A stretch of 64,000 bases of DNA from Pinibacter sp031553495 (GCA_031553495.1 JAVBLN010000016.1:1-64000), one strand, 5' to 3'. Numbered from the stretch's first letter, positions 55,701-63,927 are shown. The notes: generated by a model not told the origin, from the sequence alone. Numbers and translations are program-made.

Positions 55701-56186
55701 AGTAAGTCCTTTTAGTACCACAGACGCGCCGGAAATGGGGTTCCCGGATGAATCCATCACTCTCCCTCTTACTTCTATAGGTGGTGGAGAAGAAACCACA
55801 GGCTCAGTAATGCTGATCGGTTGTTTTTCTTTTACATTTACCACAATTGTTTTACCAACAATAGTATAGGTAAGTGGTTGATTTTTAAAACAAACCTCCA
55901 ATGCATCAGAAAGCTCCGCATTTATAATATCCAAAGTAACCGGGCGTGACTTTTTTAAACCTTCTTCATCAAAAAAGAAAACATAATTGGTTTGCTTTTC
56001 AATTGATTTAAAAACCTTTTCCAGGTAAAGGTTTTTTCCGGATAATGAAATTTTTTGTGAAAAGCCGTTAGCACTTACTTGCAGAAATCCTGCAAATATA
56101 AAAAGAGCAAGCAATTTCATGGCACGAAACGTTTTGACATACTGTGGCAATACACGCCACAACTTTTTTGTTGCAGTAAAATGCAT
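52728..56186 (-). CDS. susC: SusC/RagA-family TonB-dependent transducer with STN domain
   Basis: 1152 residues. Signal region to about residue 43 (LLALFIFAGFLQVSANGFSQ), STN domain at about 46-118 (ISLSGKNLYLEKVFKSIEKQ, ADALE-like LSDALEVCFKNQPLTYTI), carboxypeptidase-regulatory-like domain (about 137-215: VRGRVMDSSGNPISGASVVL), plug (LKVPSSNLTTALAGRISGM, DPLILIDGVESS, FSILKDATATALYGARG) and barrel to the end. STN-bearing SusC proteins pass a substrate signal to a FecR anti-sigma factor in the inner membrane; fecR is directly upstream. It imports the glycan with SusD and reports its presence. Confidence 0.96.
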   Translation of the reverse strand: MHFTATKKLWRVLPQYVKTFRAMKLLALFIFAGFLQVSANGFSQKISLSGKNLYLEKVFKSIEKQTNYVFFFDEEGLKKSRPVTLDIINAELSDALEVCFKNQPLTYTIVGKTIVVNVKEKQPISITEPVVSSPPPIEVRGRVMDSSGNPISGASVVLKGLTKGTATDATGFFKITSAQSSGRLVISHIGYDSVEVSFGPNTGLLDVVLNRREEKAEEVVVVAFGRQKKQSMVSSIETVNIKDLKVPSSNLTTALAGRISGMIAYQRSGEPGRDNADFFIRGVTTFGYKVDPLILIDGVESSPTDLARLQPDDVAAFSILKDATATALYGARGANGVIQIATKEGKEGPAKISVRVENSFSSNTKNLELADPVTFMKMANEASLTRNPVPQLLYSQEKIDNTAKGGNSYMYPANDWRGLLIKDITSNQRANMSISGGGNIAKYYIAGSFSQDNGNLKVDKRNNFNSNIKLKSYQLRSNTNVSITKTTQAIVRLSGTFDDYRGPVGGGEELYKRIMRSNPVLFPAYFPSSVMPTTKHILFGNATRGMSVPGASADYINPYADMVKGYMDYSRSTLDAQLELKQDLKFITEGLNARAMFNTSRYSYFDINRNYNPYYYAASDYDRKTGNYAVVLLNAKGNPTEYLNYNEGGKDVQSTVYVEAALSYERKFNNVHNVSGMLVYQRRQQIYANQGTLQKSLPYRNQGLSGRFTYGYDNRYLAELNFGYNGSERFDESHRYGLFPAAGLGWVISNEKFFDGLSSTITKLKLKGTYGLVGNDAIGSADDRFFYLSEMNMDDSWKSYWFGQDFSMGRNGISIMRYDNRNIMWEKSYKANVGLEIGLFNAFDIHVDYFTEKRNNILMDRQSIPSTMGLASTVRANVGSAKARGVDVSIDYNTTLGSGIWLQSRANFTYAHSEFVNYEEPDYKEAYRFHNGQPIKQIYGLIAERLFIDQNDVNNSPRQTYGEYGAGDIKFYDANGDNQITDADKVPIGYPTVPEIVYGFGFSLGNRHFDFSAFFQGSARSSFWLDGSNTSPFQNDVPLIKAYADDHWSESNRNVYALWPRLSPNIVGNNTAMYNTWFMRNGAFLRLKSVELGYSLPQKLVKRAYLNSSRFYVSGTNLLLISGFDLWDIEMGGNGLGYPIQRVINVGLQLGF

Positions 56187-56277
56187 ACATTTGTTTTGTT
56201 TGGGTTAACAAAATATAATCCGCAACCAAAGCGGAAGCAATCCTCGATTTATTGTGTATTTATTAACTCAACAATTC

Positions 56278-56308
56278 ACCGTTTCGGCCTCCATCCGAAA
56301 CGGTTTTT
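56278..56308. other. 10-bp hairpin between fecR and susC
   Basis: ACCGTTTCGG (56278-56287) pairs perfectly with CCGAAACGGT (56295-56304), loop CCTCCAT, followed on the + strand by T-residues. It lies 5 bp after the fecR stop and 92 bp before susC. In + orientation it looks like an intrinsic terminator; on the minus-strand mRNA the U-run is missing, so there it would be a leader hairpin with loop GATGGAG-like ATGGAGG. A similar hairpin is at 61349. Confidence 0.5.
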
Positions 56309-56313
56309 GTTTA

Positions 56314-57528
56314 TTATTCTATAATAATCGTTTTACCTTCAATTGTAAATTTTACATTACTCGCTTTAAAGATCTTGATCACTTCAGATAGATTACTGTT
56401 CATTGGTATTTTCCCGCCAAACTTTCTGTTTGGTACTCCACCTTTGTACACTACACTCACATCATACCATCTTGCAACCTGGCGCATTACCTGTTCCAGG
56501 CTCGCACCATCAAACTGAAAATATCCATTCTTCCATGCAATTACTTCATCAATATTCACATTATTCAATATATTCAAACTCTGGTCTTTTAACGATGCCT
56601 GCTGCCGCGGCAACAAAATAGCTTCTTTACCATTACATGCGAGCTTAATACTACCTGCCAATAGTGTAGTTTTCGAAACTTCTTCATCACTATAAGCCAT
56701 TACATTAAACCGCGTACCTAATACTGTTATTTCACTTTTGTTTTTATCCGCAGTAGTAAAAGAAACAACAAACGGTTTTGAAACATCGGGGGCTACTTCA
56801 AAATAAACTTCTCCTGTAATTTCAACCCTTCTTCCCGATGCATTAAATGCCACAGGAAAATGAATGGAAGAGGAGGAATTTAACCATACTTTCGTCCCAT
56901 CGGCAAGACTCAATTGATACTGGCCACCTTTGGGTGTTATCACAGTATTGTATACAACATTTCCATTCTTGTTATTTTCATTATACTTAAGATTATTTCC
57001 ATCTTTAATTACAATTGAATTGCCCTGTTGTGCAAGCCTGCCGTCACCCACATCTTCCAATATCATTTGTTTGCCATTATCTAATATAAGCACAGCCTTA
57101 TTACCACCAGGCATTATATCCGCATTCTCTCTACGCTCATTAACAGTAGCTATCGGAGAGTTTTTATTTGACTTACTATTCAATAAATAAAAAACACTTC
57201 CGGAAAGAGATATAATAAAAAGCGCCGCCGCTACCCAACGCCACCAACTTATCGTCCTTACTTTCTCACTCTCCGGGTTGTTGCTATCGCCATCTTCTAT
57301 ACTTTTTAAAATAGCATCCCATCTTTCGTTAAGCTGATTCTTTACATCACTTTCTAAATGATGCTGTGTAGATATAGCTTCTGTTAACAGTTCATTTATC
57401 GCATCACTCTGCTTCTCATTATAATCCTCTGATGCAAGCCACTCCAATACTTGCTTAGCTTCGTCCGGTGAACATTTGTTTTGCAAGTACTTTTGAAAAA
57501 GGTTATATATATTCTCTATTTGAGCCAA
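56314..57528 (-). CDS. fecR: FecR-family anti-sigma factor with DUF4974
   Basis: 404 residues, inner-membrane. A cytoplasmic N-terminal sigma-binding part (1-90) is followed by one transmembrane helix at about 99-116 (VAAALFIISLSGSVFYLL), a periplasmic FecR domain (TPKGGQYQLSLADGTKVWLN, VEITGEVYFEVAPDVSKPF, ITVLGTRFNVMAY) and the C-terminal DUF4974 domain (YFQFDGASLEQVMRQVARWY). It holds the ECF sigma factor until the STN domain of SusC signals. The only sensible start is TTG at 57528: a TGA lies three codons upstream in frame and no ATG follows for a long way. Next to susC (127 bp) and 338 bp from the sigma gene. Confidence 0.93.
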   Translation of the reverse strand: MAQIENIYNLFQKYLQNKCSPDEAKQVLEWLASEDYNEKQSDAINELLTEAISTQHHLESDVKNQLNERWDAILKSIEDGDSNNPESEKVRTISWWRWVAAALFIISLSGSVFYLLNSKSNKNSPIATVNERRENADIMPGGNKAVLILDNGKQMILEDVGDGRLAQQGNSIVIKDGNNLKYNENNKNGNVVYNTVITPKGGQYQLSLADGTKVWLNSSSSIHFPVAFNASGRRVEITGEVYFEVAPDVSKPFVVSFTTADKNKSEITVLGTRFNVMAYSDEEVSKTTLLAGSIKLACNGKEAILLPRQQASLKDQSLNILNNVNIDEVIAWKNGYFQFDGASLEQVMRQVARWYDVSVVYKGGVPNRKFGGKIPMNSNLSEVIKIFKASNVKFTIEGKTIIIE

Positions 57529-57737
57529 GAAAAATCATTTTCAAACTATGACGAAAAAACTGCTAAAAGCATCGGCTCAAAAAAAATTTTTTTTATATTT
57601 TCTTTTTTACCACACATAATTCTACTGAATAATAATTTCTAATAAAATATTCTGTTCTTCCACTAACCGCTTTTAAAGCTTGCTGAAAAAAACAAATGAT
57701 CTCCAAATATTAGTGAGATTAAAATGTAGCAGGCGCT

Positions 57738-57830
57738 GCTGCATTATGCACAATAGCGAATTAACCGTTGAAGAGTGCGACGCAACTAAAGCTTAATAGT
57801 AGCAGTGCAGCCCGGTTCATAATAAAAATA
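57738..57830 (-). repeat. Dispersed inverted-repeat end, subtype A (locus 14)
   Basis: On the + strand: TGCATTATGCACAATAGCG, AACCGTTGAAGAGTGCGACG, CAACTAAAGCTTAATAGTAG, CAGCCCGGTTCATAATAA. It lies between the sigma factor and fecR, so it may sit inside a sigma-fecR transcript. The rest of this gap (57529-57737) is very AT-rich with no gene. Confidence 0.8.
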
Positions 57831-57866
57831 CATCTGAAATAGCAACCTGGTAAGTTTTGAACGCAT

Positions 57867-58475
57867 TCATTGTTTAAACAAAACAATCTGATCCAAAAAC
57901 AATAATAGAAGATTTAAAGAACTTAATTCAGGATGAGAAATCAAAAATTCACGTACAGAACGTGTAGCTTTTACAATATGATCATTGATGGTGGAAACGG
58001 ATATTCCTAACGATTGGCTCACTTCTTTATAAGACTTGCCTTCCAGTTTGCACATGTAAAATACCACTCTTCTTTGTGGAGGCAATATGCACAACGCTTT
58101 TTCCAAAATAGCTTTCTCATCAACCGAAACTATTTCTTCAAAATTTATGTCAAATTCTTTTGATGAAGTATCTATGATATATTCATACAATTGCTTATCC
58201 CGCTTTAGTTTTCTGAAAAAATCGTGCACCTTATTTTCAGCCATTCTAAAAAGATAATTTTTGAGATTGTATTGAACTGTAATAGTTTCTCTTTTTTCCC
58301 AAATGAGCACAAATATTTCCTGCAACAATTCTTCCGCAACAAGCGGCGATTTCAACAATTTCAGAAGACAGAAATAAATCGGTTGGCTATATACCTCATA
58401 CAATTTAGTGAACGCCTCCTTATCGCCACTTTTTAGCTGGCAAAGCAAGTTTTTATCATTCACAAAATTATTCAT
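57867..58475 (-). CDS. ECF-type RNA polymerase sigma factor (Bacteroidota FecI-like)
   Basis: About 202 residues from ATG 58475 (MNNFVNDKNLL); a TTG two codons upstream is less likely. Region 2 is at about 15-90 (YEVYSQPIYFCLLKLLK, AEELLQEIFVLIWEKRE, NYLFRMAENKVHDFFRK). Region 4 is at about 125-185 (LPPQRRVVFYMCKLEG, SYKEVSQSLGISVSTINDHI). It is expected to be released by the FecR protein downstream and to activate the second SusCD operon. A TAAATTTG sequence 37-44 bp upstream of the start matches the Bacteroidota -7 consensus. The C-terminal hydrophobic tail (LNLLLLFLDQIVLF) is common in this sigma group. Confidence 0.93.
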   Translation of the reverse strand: MNNFVNDKNLLCQLKSGDKEAFTKLYEVYSQPIYFCLLKLLKSPLVAEELLQEIFVLIWEKRETITVQYNLKNYLFRMAENKVHDFFRKLKRDKQLYEYIIDTSSKEFDINFEEIVSVDEKAILEKALCILPPQRRVVFYMCKLEGKSYKEVSQSLGISVSTINDHIVKATRSVREFLISHPELSSLNLLLLFLDQIVLFKQ

Positions 58476-58511
58476 TGGCAAGCAGCTTAAGAGTTAAGTC
58501 ATTAGCTGATG

Positions 58512-58519
58512 CAAATTTA
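58512..58519 (-). promoter_or_regulatory. Putative -7 box (TAAATTTG) of the sigma-factor gene
   Basis: On the minus strand TAAATTTG fits the Bacteroidota housekeeping -7 consensus TAnnTTTG and lies 37 bp before the ATG. No TTG at the expected -33 distance is convincing, so support is partial. Confidence 0.35.
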
Positions 58520-58586
58520 AAGCAAAATTCATTGAAATAATACGACTTTCAAGATAGCCATGTTGGCCTTAATGAAAGCTGTGATC

Positions 58587-58680
58587 TTTTATGGTACGAA
58601 CGACAGCTTTTCATGGCAGCATCGTTGCGTCGCAATCACTTCATCTGTGGTATTTCATGGCAGCATTGGGCTGCCCGTGC
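58587..58680 (+). repeat. Dispersed repeat end, subtype C (locus 15)
   Basis: TTTTATGGTACGAACGACAG, then CTTTTCATGGCAGCATCG and TTGCGTCGCAATCACTTC. The core ATCGTTGCGTCGCA is kept but CTACTATTAAGC is replaced by TTTCATGGCAGC. A second TTTCATGGCAGCATTGGGC follows at about 58653. The only other C end is the right end of locus 16. Confidence 0.65.
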
Positions 58681-58745
58681 AAAACTTTGCAATTAATACA
58701 AAACGTTCTAATCTTTGAATGCTGAAACCGCTTACAGAAAACATA

Positions 58746-61319
58746 CTAATACGCGTCCTTAAAAGAAATTATTTTTAATTGTTTTTCGAACTGGCTTTGT
58801 GTTAATGATGTCTGCACTTTTAATGCTACTGAATTTCCCGGTATGATATCAAAATAATTGTTCCCGAAAAAATTATCAATACCATCAAGAGATAAAAATA
58901 CCGCGCGGGCCAACTTATTGGAATGAAGTACTACTTCAAACCCGCCGGCAACCGGCTTAATCGTTCGAGTGATATTAACTTCCGGAAAATTCACTTCTTT
59001 CTGCGGTACCAAAAAATATCTGTTACTATACTCAACTCCTTGTTTATCAGTAAAACTAACAGTAATGAATACCTTATTTTTATCGGCGCCTTTCAAAAGT
59101 GAGGTTATATCTGTAGAAAAATGTTTTTTGCCATTATTTGCAGGAATAGAAACCGCTTGCGACACTTCGTTTATTACACTATTATCTTCCAGGTTAACCA
59201 CCTTTAATTTAAAATTTCCTTTAGTGGCAGATAGCCTGTCGGATACAATATACACATCAAGAACATTTTCATTTGCAATGGGAGATACTAATATGTCCCT
59301 GTATGCTTCTCTTGAAAAATAGTGCTGCGCTTTCCAACGTCCATAATAATCGCGGCTACTCCAGGATGCGACAGGCCAGCAATCATTATGCTGCCAGAAA
59401 AGCGTACCCATACAATATGGCATATCTCTCCGATGCGCTTCTATAGCCGTTTTTATAGCATCTCCCTGCAACACCTGGCTCATGTAAATAAAGGATTGAA
59501 AATCTTTTGGTTTTTTGTACTCGTTCAATAAATATTCTTCAATTAACGGATTGGCGTAAGATCCGGCACGCTGATGCGCCATCATTACTTCCGATGTTAT
59601 ATTCCAATCACTTGGTTCAGGTGCAAAAATTTTTATCGATTGATATTCAGGAAATGATTGAAATCCATACTCACTGAAAAAACGGCTTCGAACTACATTA
59701 AATTCAGTGGTTGGCTTATGCCCATGCCATACGCCCCAATAATGGCGATCGCCATTTTTATCATCATGAGATCCATCGCTGTACGGCGAAGACGATTGAT
59801 AATAAGTACCGGGGCTATACTGTTTTATCACATCAGGTAAAACTCCTTCAAATAAATCCGTATACTGCTTCCAAACTTTATCAGCGTATCCTATTTTTTC
59901 ATAATGCTCCTTCCAACCCCATGCAATCCAAAACTCACGTGCTTCATTGTTGCCGGCCCACAAAGCAATAGACGCGTGATTTCGCAAACGCTTTACATTA
60001 TCAATTGCTTCTTGCTTAATATTCTCCAAAAATTTTCCTTCAGATGGGTACAAGCTGCAAGCGAACATGAAATCCTGCCACACCATAATTCCATACTTAT
60101 CACACAACTCATAAAAATAATCATCCTCATAAATACCCCCTCCCCATACACGCAACATATTCATGTTGGCATTAACAGCATCTAAAATGGTTTGCTCATA
60201 TTTTTCTTTTGTTATGCGAGGGGTAAAATTATCAAGAGGTACATAGTTAGCGCCTTTAGAAAACACACGTACTCCATTCAATTCTAAATATAAATTCCTG
60301 CCAAATTCATCAGGTTCACTAATCATCTTCATCGATCTAATTCCTATCTTTTTAATATCGTTATCCAACACTATAGAATTATGCTGCACTTCCGTCTTAA
60401 ACTCATACAAATTTGGATCGCCCAAACCATTGCACCACCAAAGCTTAGGATTATTTATTGCAAATGTTACAGATAGCTGGTTCGCACCTTTTTGCAGATC
60501 CGAATTAACCTCACCTACTATTTTACCCGTTGCATTATCTTTCACCAACACCTTCGCATCTTTCATATTATCATCTGCCACCACTTCAACATTGGTGGTG
60601 ATCACAGCTTTTTTTGATGACACTTCTTTTTGATGAAAAAACACATTATCAATACGCAGTTCATTCCATGCTTCCAAATAAACCGGTCTCCAAATTCCTG
60701 TTGTCACAAAACGCGGGCCCCAGTCCCATCCATATTGGTAACCGGCCTTTCGGGCAAATATGCTGATACGTTTATCAAATATACCGCCGTTCTCAGCCTG
60801 ATCCGGTCCTGTACGATATTGATACGGTAAAGCATCATACTTTGGTAAATCGGTTTTAATTGGCGAATGAAAAAACACTTCTAATTTATTATCTTTTAAT
60901 TTCACTTTCGATTTCACATCCACCTTCCATTCGCGAAACATATTATCAGCCACCAAAATTTTATCGCCATTTAAATAAACATCAGCATAATTATCCAATC
61001 CCTTAAAGTCCAGTACAATATTATCTTTTCTATACATCTCATCATCTACATCAAAATGAGTTTCATACATCCAGTCTTCCTTATCAATCCACTGCAACCC
61101 GCGTTCATTGAGGCGATAAAAAGGATCTTCAATAATTTTATTTGCCAGTAAATCTAAATGCACTACACCTGGAACCTTTGCCGGGTACCAGTTAGTAAGC
61201 CGCCACTGCTTGAATTTCCACGATTGATCAATCTCTTTTTTAAGTGGTTGTGCATCAGAATAAGAACTGCATAATACAATCGTAATAAAAATGAAAACTT
61301 TAAGAATAGATTTACTCAT
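58746..61319 (-). CDS. GH2 beta-mannosidase
   Basis: 857 residues with signal peptide (MSKSILKVFIFITIVLCSSY). Typical exo-beta-mannosidase layout: sugar-binding domain (WYPAKVPGVVHLDLLANKII, FKGLDNYADVYLNGDKI), Ig-like domain, barrel with ANYVPLDNFTPRITKEKY and MNMLRVWGGGIYEDDYFYEL, WAGNNEAREFW (Glu near 459, acid/base) and FFSEYGFQSFPEYQ (Glu near 550, nucleophile), then GTLFWQHNDCWPVASWSS and C-terminal beta-domains. It hydrolyses terminal beta-1,4-mannose, as in N-glycan cores or manno-oligosaccharides. Exported, as in other Bacteroidota. Sits between the sigma factor and the clan GH-D gene with repeat-bearing gaps on both sides. Confidence 0.94.
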   Translation of the reverse strand: MSKSILKVFIFITIVLCSSYSDAQPLKKEIDQSWKFKQWRLTNWYPAKVPGVVHLDLLANKIIEDPFYRLNERGLQWIDKEDWMYETHFDVDDEMYRKDNIVLDFKGLDNYADVYLNGDKILVADNMFREWKVDVKSKVKLKDNKLEVFFHSPIKTDLPKYDALPYQYRTGPDQAENGGIFDKRISIFARKAGYQYGWDWGPRFVTTGIWRPVYLEAWNELRIDNVFFHQKEVSSKKAVITTNVEVVADDNMKDAKVLVKDNATGKIVGEVNSDLQKGANQLSVTFAINNPKLWWCNGLGDPNLYEFKTEVQHNSIVLDNDIKKIGIRSMKMISEPDEFGRNLYLELNGVRVFSKGANYVPLDNFTPRITKEKYEQTILDAVNANMNMLRVWGGGIYEDDYFYELCDKYGIMVWQDFMFACSLYPSEGKFLENIKQEAIDNVKRLRNHASIALWAGNNEAREFWIAWGWKEHYEKIGYADKVWKQYTDLFEGVLPDVIKQYSPGTYYQSSSPYSDGSHDDKNGDRHYWGVWHGHKPTTEFNVVRSRFFSEYGFQSFPEYQSIKIFAPEPSDWNITSEVMMAHQRAGSYANPLIEEYLLNEYKKPKDFQSFIYMSQVLQGDAIKTAIEAHRRDMPYCMGTLFWQHNDCWPVASWSSRDYYGRWKAQHYFSREAYRDILVSPIANENVLDVYIVSDRLSATKGNFKLKVVNLEDNSVINEVSQAVSIPANNGKKHFSTDITSLLKGADKNKVFITVSFTDKQGVEYSNRYFLVPQKEVNFPEVNITRTIKPVAGGFEVVLHSNKLARAVFLSLDGIDNFFGNNYFDIIPGNSVALKVQTSLTQSQFEKQLKIISFKDAY

Positions 61320-61348
61320 CGAACTATTTTTTTTGTTACCATTTATTT

Positions 61349-61378
61349 AACCAGGTCTCCATCAAGACCGGTTTTTTT
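61349..61378. other. Hairpin upstream of the beta-mannosidase gene
   Basis: AACCAGGTCT (61349-61358) pairs with AGACCGGTT with one bulged A, loop around CCATCA, then seven T residues on the + strand. On the minus-strand mRNA it lies 30-59 nt before the GH2 start with loop TGATGGAG. It resembles the hairpin at 56278-56308 in loop and orientation. Confidence 0.45.
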
Positions 61379-61648
61379 GTGAGCCGGGCGGCATTGCTAC
61401 TATTAAACATCGTTGCGTCGCACTCTTCAGCTTATTGTTCTTTATTCAACGCTTTAAGTGCAACCTACTTTATGAATGTAGCAGTTGGCGCCATAGAAAT
61501 TAATGCAAACGACAATTTGGAATACACACACCACATAACCGGAAACTCGCAACCTGTAACCGGCCTCCGTTGCCATGAAATACAACCGATGAACGAAATG
61601 CGACGCAACGATGATGCCATGAAATACTGTCGCTTGTATCATAAAATA
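61371..61648. repeat. Paired dispersed repeat, A/C ends (locus 16)
   Basis: The left end is subtype A (GTGAGCCGGGCGGCATTGC, TACTATTAAACATCGTTGCG, TCGCACTCTTCAGC) with the long tail TTGTTCTTTATTCAACGC and CTTTAAGTGCAACC shared with 3858 and 7706. The right end is subtype C (GAAATGCGACGCAACGATG, ATGCCATGAAATACTGTCGC). 278 bp. Confidence 0.7.
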
Positions 61649-61679
61649 TTTGCTCAAACTGTTACTAAATAATTTTTTT

Positions 61680-63899
61680 TCAAGATTTCCTTTTCTCAAT
61701 CTTTAACAGTAAAGCATCCTTTACCGGAACACTCAATGAAATAGTTGATTGGCTTTGATCAATACTGCCAACCTCTCTATCAGTTAAAAAATCTTTAATT
61801 AAGTAGCGTCCTTTTTTCAAACCAATTTCCTCCAGTTTATAAATAACGTTGTATGGTTTTTCCTTGTCAAAATTAAATGCGGACAATAACACCGTATCGC
61901 CAGGTAAATAAAAACTTAACTGCTGATCTTGTTTTACACCTTCAGGAAAATTAATGGGAGTAAAGGCTCTGGGATTTTTGAAATACAAACAAGCGTTCTT
62001 ATTATTCAAAAATATTCTAGCCCTTTGTGCTGTTAATTCATTTCTATAATCAGACCCATCGCCTAATATACTACCCATAGTAATTAAAGTATAAAGACGA
62101 ACTTTTATTTCCTGTTCATTTAAATCCGGATTTTTCTGAAAGCTCTTCATGATCATAACATCCATGTTGGTATAAGGCCATAATGTACCTTGAACCCACC
62201 ATAAATTAGTTGCCGAAATCATTGAAGAGGCCGTGCTTCCCCAATGAGGAAAACCTGTTTGATCGTTTCGCAAATGAGAATACACATCAGTTGATAAAAA
62301 TCTAGTGTGTGCATACTGGTGAGGAAACATTGGCGAAATGGCCATTGTTATAAAAACATCTGGCCCCATAATTGAATCGGTAAGGTGCTGCAGCATTTTC
62401 ATACCATAATTATAAGCCTGCATTCCTGTTGTTATCTCTTTATTAAAATAACCAGCAGCTTCAAGTGCGCCTGCGGTTAAAAAATCAATCTTAATAAATG
62501 TGGCGCCTATAGCTTTTGCTTTCAATAACCTGTCAATAATACTTAGGCGGGTGGCAGGGTGTGTGGGATCTAATGGATATGCACCCCAATCTCCTTTCTT
62601 GTAAGGAACGAAATTTCCCGAAGCATCCTTCAATATTACCTCTCCAATGGTATAGTCTGAACCTGTCATTTTAGTATTGCCGGCAGCATTTGACCATGTC
62701 CATAAAGCAAAAGGAGTAAAATAAAAACCAAGCTTTTGTCCTTTCTGAGCGGCATATTTTTCAATAGAAGCAAGAACTTTTGTTGAATAAATGTTTTGGT
62801 CGTATGAATCAATACTCAACACGGGTTGGCAAGCGTTAAAATTATCAAGTGTTTGTATAAAATCAGAGATCTTATTAACTCCGGGTGGCATCATTACGTT
62901 GCGGTGTCCAAGCACGTCTTCCACACCAAAGCTATTCCAATATACCGGCGCATCAGCCTTCCATCTTTTACTACCGTTAACTTTGGAATTGCATTTTCCA
63001 TACTGCATATAACAATTGCGTACATCATCCAACGCCAACAAAAAAATAACCGGCGATTGTACAATTGGCCCTCTTACAATTCCATGTGGCATCACGTCAT
63101 GTGTGCCATCTTTTCCTCCAAAAGAATCTGGCAAACCGGGAATATCAGGAGTGGCAGCCCCTCCATATATTACAAGCGAATCAAGAGTAGCCTCATTTTT
63201 TGAACTACTATAAATAATTCCGGTCTTCCATACATCATGCGTAACGCTACCGGCAACAAAACCTGCAAATGTTTCTTTATCGTACATAGCTGCTAATTCA
63301 TAGCTCACGCCATTCATTTTCTCTTTCTCCTGCAGATTTCTTGTAACAACATCTACCCAGTTATCATTATCAAATGGAAAATCTATTAGGCAATGTTTTG
63401 TACCGGGCATTTTTAATAGCCCTTTGCTTGATGGAATAAGCGCAAAGGGTGAAATATTACGGGTGCCGGGTAAAAAAGAATTTACATTTTTCGACTCGGC
63501 TTTTGCGCTAATTAAAACATGAGGTTGCTTATCATACAACACAATATTTTGTATAAACCGAAACGGAAAGTTGGAATCATCATGAATTATGGAAATCAAT
63601 CTTCCTTTTCCGCCTATAGTATCAGAAATTTTTTCTACAGATATGGTATGTGTTTTAAAATCGATTGATTTTAAATTTCCCATTTTTACATCTTCTATGT
63701 AAGCAAAACTATTTTCGAATGATGATCCATTTGCAAAATAATAATTAACAGATCCGTTCTCGTTTACTAATAAACGTACCGCTTTGTTAGATATCTCCCT
63801 AATACCATTCGTTTTATTAAACTGAGCAAATGCTACTCCGTTAACTAATAGCAGCACACATATAACAAGTAACTTTCTAATACAAAAAATATATTTCAT
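61680..63899 (-). CDS. Clan GH-D (GH27/GH36-like) alpha-galactosidase-type enzyme
   Basis: 739 residues with signal peptide (MKYIFCIRKLLVICVLLLVNG). N-terminal beta-domain, then a barrel from VYWNSFGVEDVLGH: PVLSIDSYDQNIY, GFYFTPFALWTW, ATFIKIDFLTAGALEAAGYF (Asp near 472, expected nucleophile), AHTRFLSTDVYSHLRND (Asp near 538, expected acid/base), and a short C-terminal beta-domain. It is a paralogue of 10705-12708, with the same DPTHPAT phrase before the catalytic Asp in both, but the N-terminal domain is longer. Predicted to release terminal alpha-D-galactose or a related sugar. 28 bp after the partial gene at the window edge, so likely in an operon with it. Confidence 0.85.
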   Translation of the reverse strand: MKYIFCIRKLLVICVLLLVNGVAFAQFNKTNGIREISNKAVRLLVNENGSVNYYFANGSSFENSFAYIEDVKMGNLKSIDFKTHTISVEKISDTIGGKGRLISIIHDDSNFPFRFIQNIVLYDKQPHVLISAKAESKNVNSFLPGTRNISPFALIPSSKGLLKMPGTKHCLIDFPFDNDNWVDVVTRNLQEKEKMNGVSYELAAMYDKETFAGFVAGSVTHDVWKTGIIYSSSKNEATLDSLVIYGGAATPDIPGLPDSFGGKDGTHDVMPHGIVRGPIVQSPVIFLLALDDVRNCYMQYGKCNSKVNGSKRWKADAPVYWNSFGVEDVLGHRNVMMPPGVNKISDFIQTLDNFNACQPVLSIDSYDQNIYSTKVLASIEKYAAQKGQKLGFYFTPFALWTWSNAAGNTKMTGSDYTIGEVILKDASGNFVPYKKGDWGAYPLDPTHPATRLSIIDRLLKAKAIGATFIKIDFLTAGALEAAGYFNKEITTGMQAYNYGMKMLQHLTDSIMGPDVFITMAISPMFPHQYAHTRFLSTDVYSHLRNDQTGFPHWGSTASSMISATNLWWVQGTLWPYTNMDVMIMKSFQKNPDLNEQEIKVRLYTLITMGSILGDGSDYRNELTAQRARIFLNNKNACLYFKNPRAFTPINFPEGVKQDQQLSFYLPGDTVLLSAFNFDKEKPYNVIYKLEEIGLKKGRYLIKDFLTDREVGSIDQSQSTISLSVPVKDALLLKIEKRKS

Positions 63900-63927
63900 A
63901 ATTAAAAACTCTTCTTTGTTTTTTACA

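Noticed and set aside
56278..56308. Riboswitch in front of susC
   Set aside because: Only a simple 10-bp hairpin is present; no known riboswitch architecture is recognisable.
1152..61648. CRISPR array or integron attC sites as explanation of the recurring sequence
   Set aside because: Copies are kilobases apart, in both orientations, without regular spacers or a cas or integrase gene.
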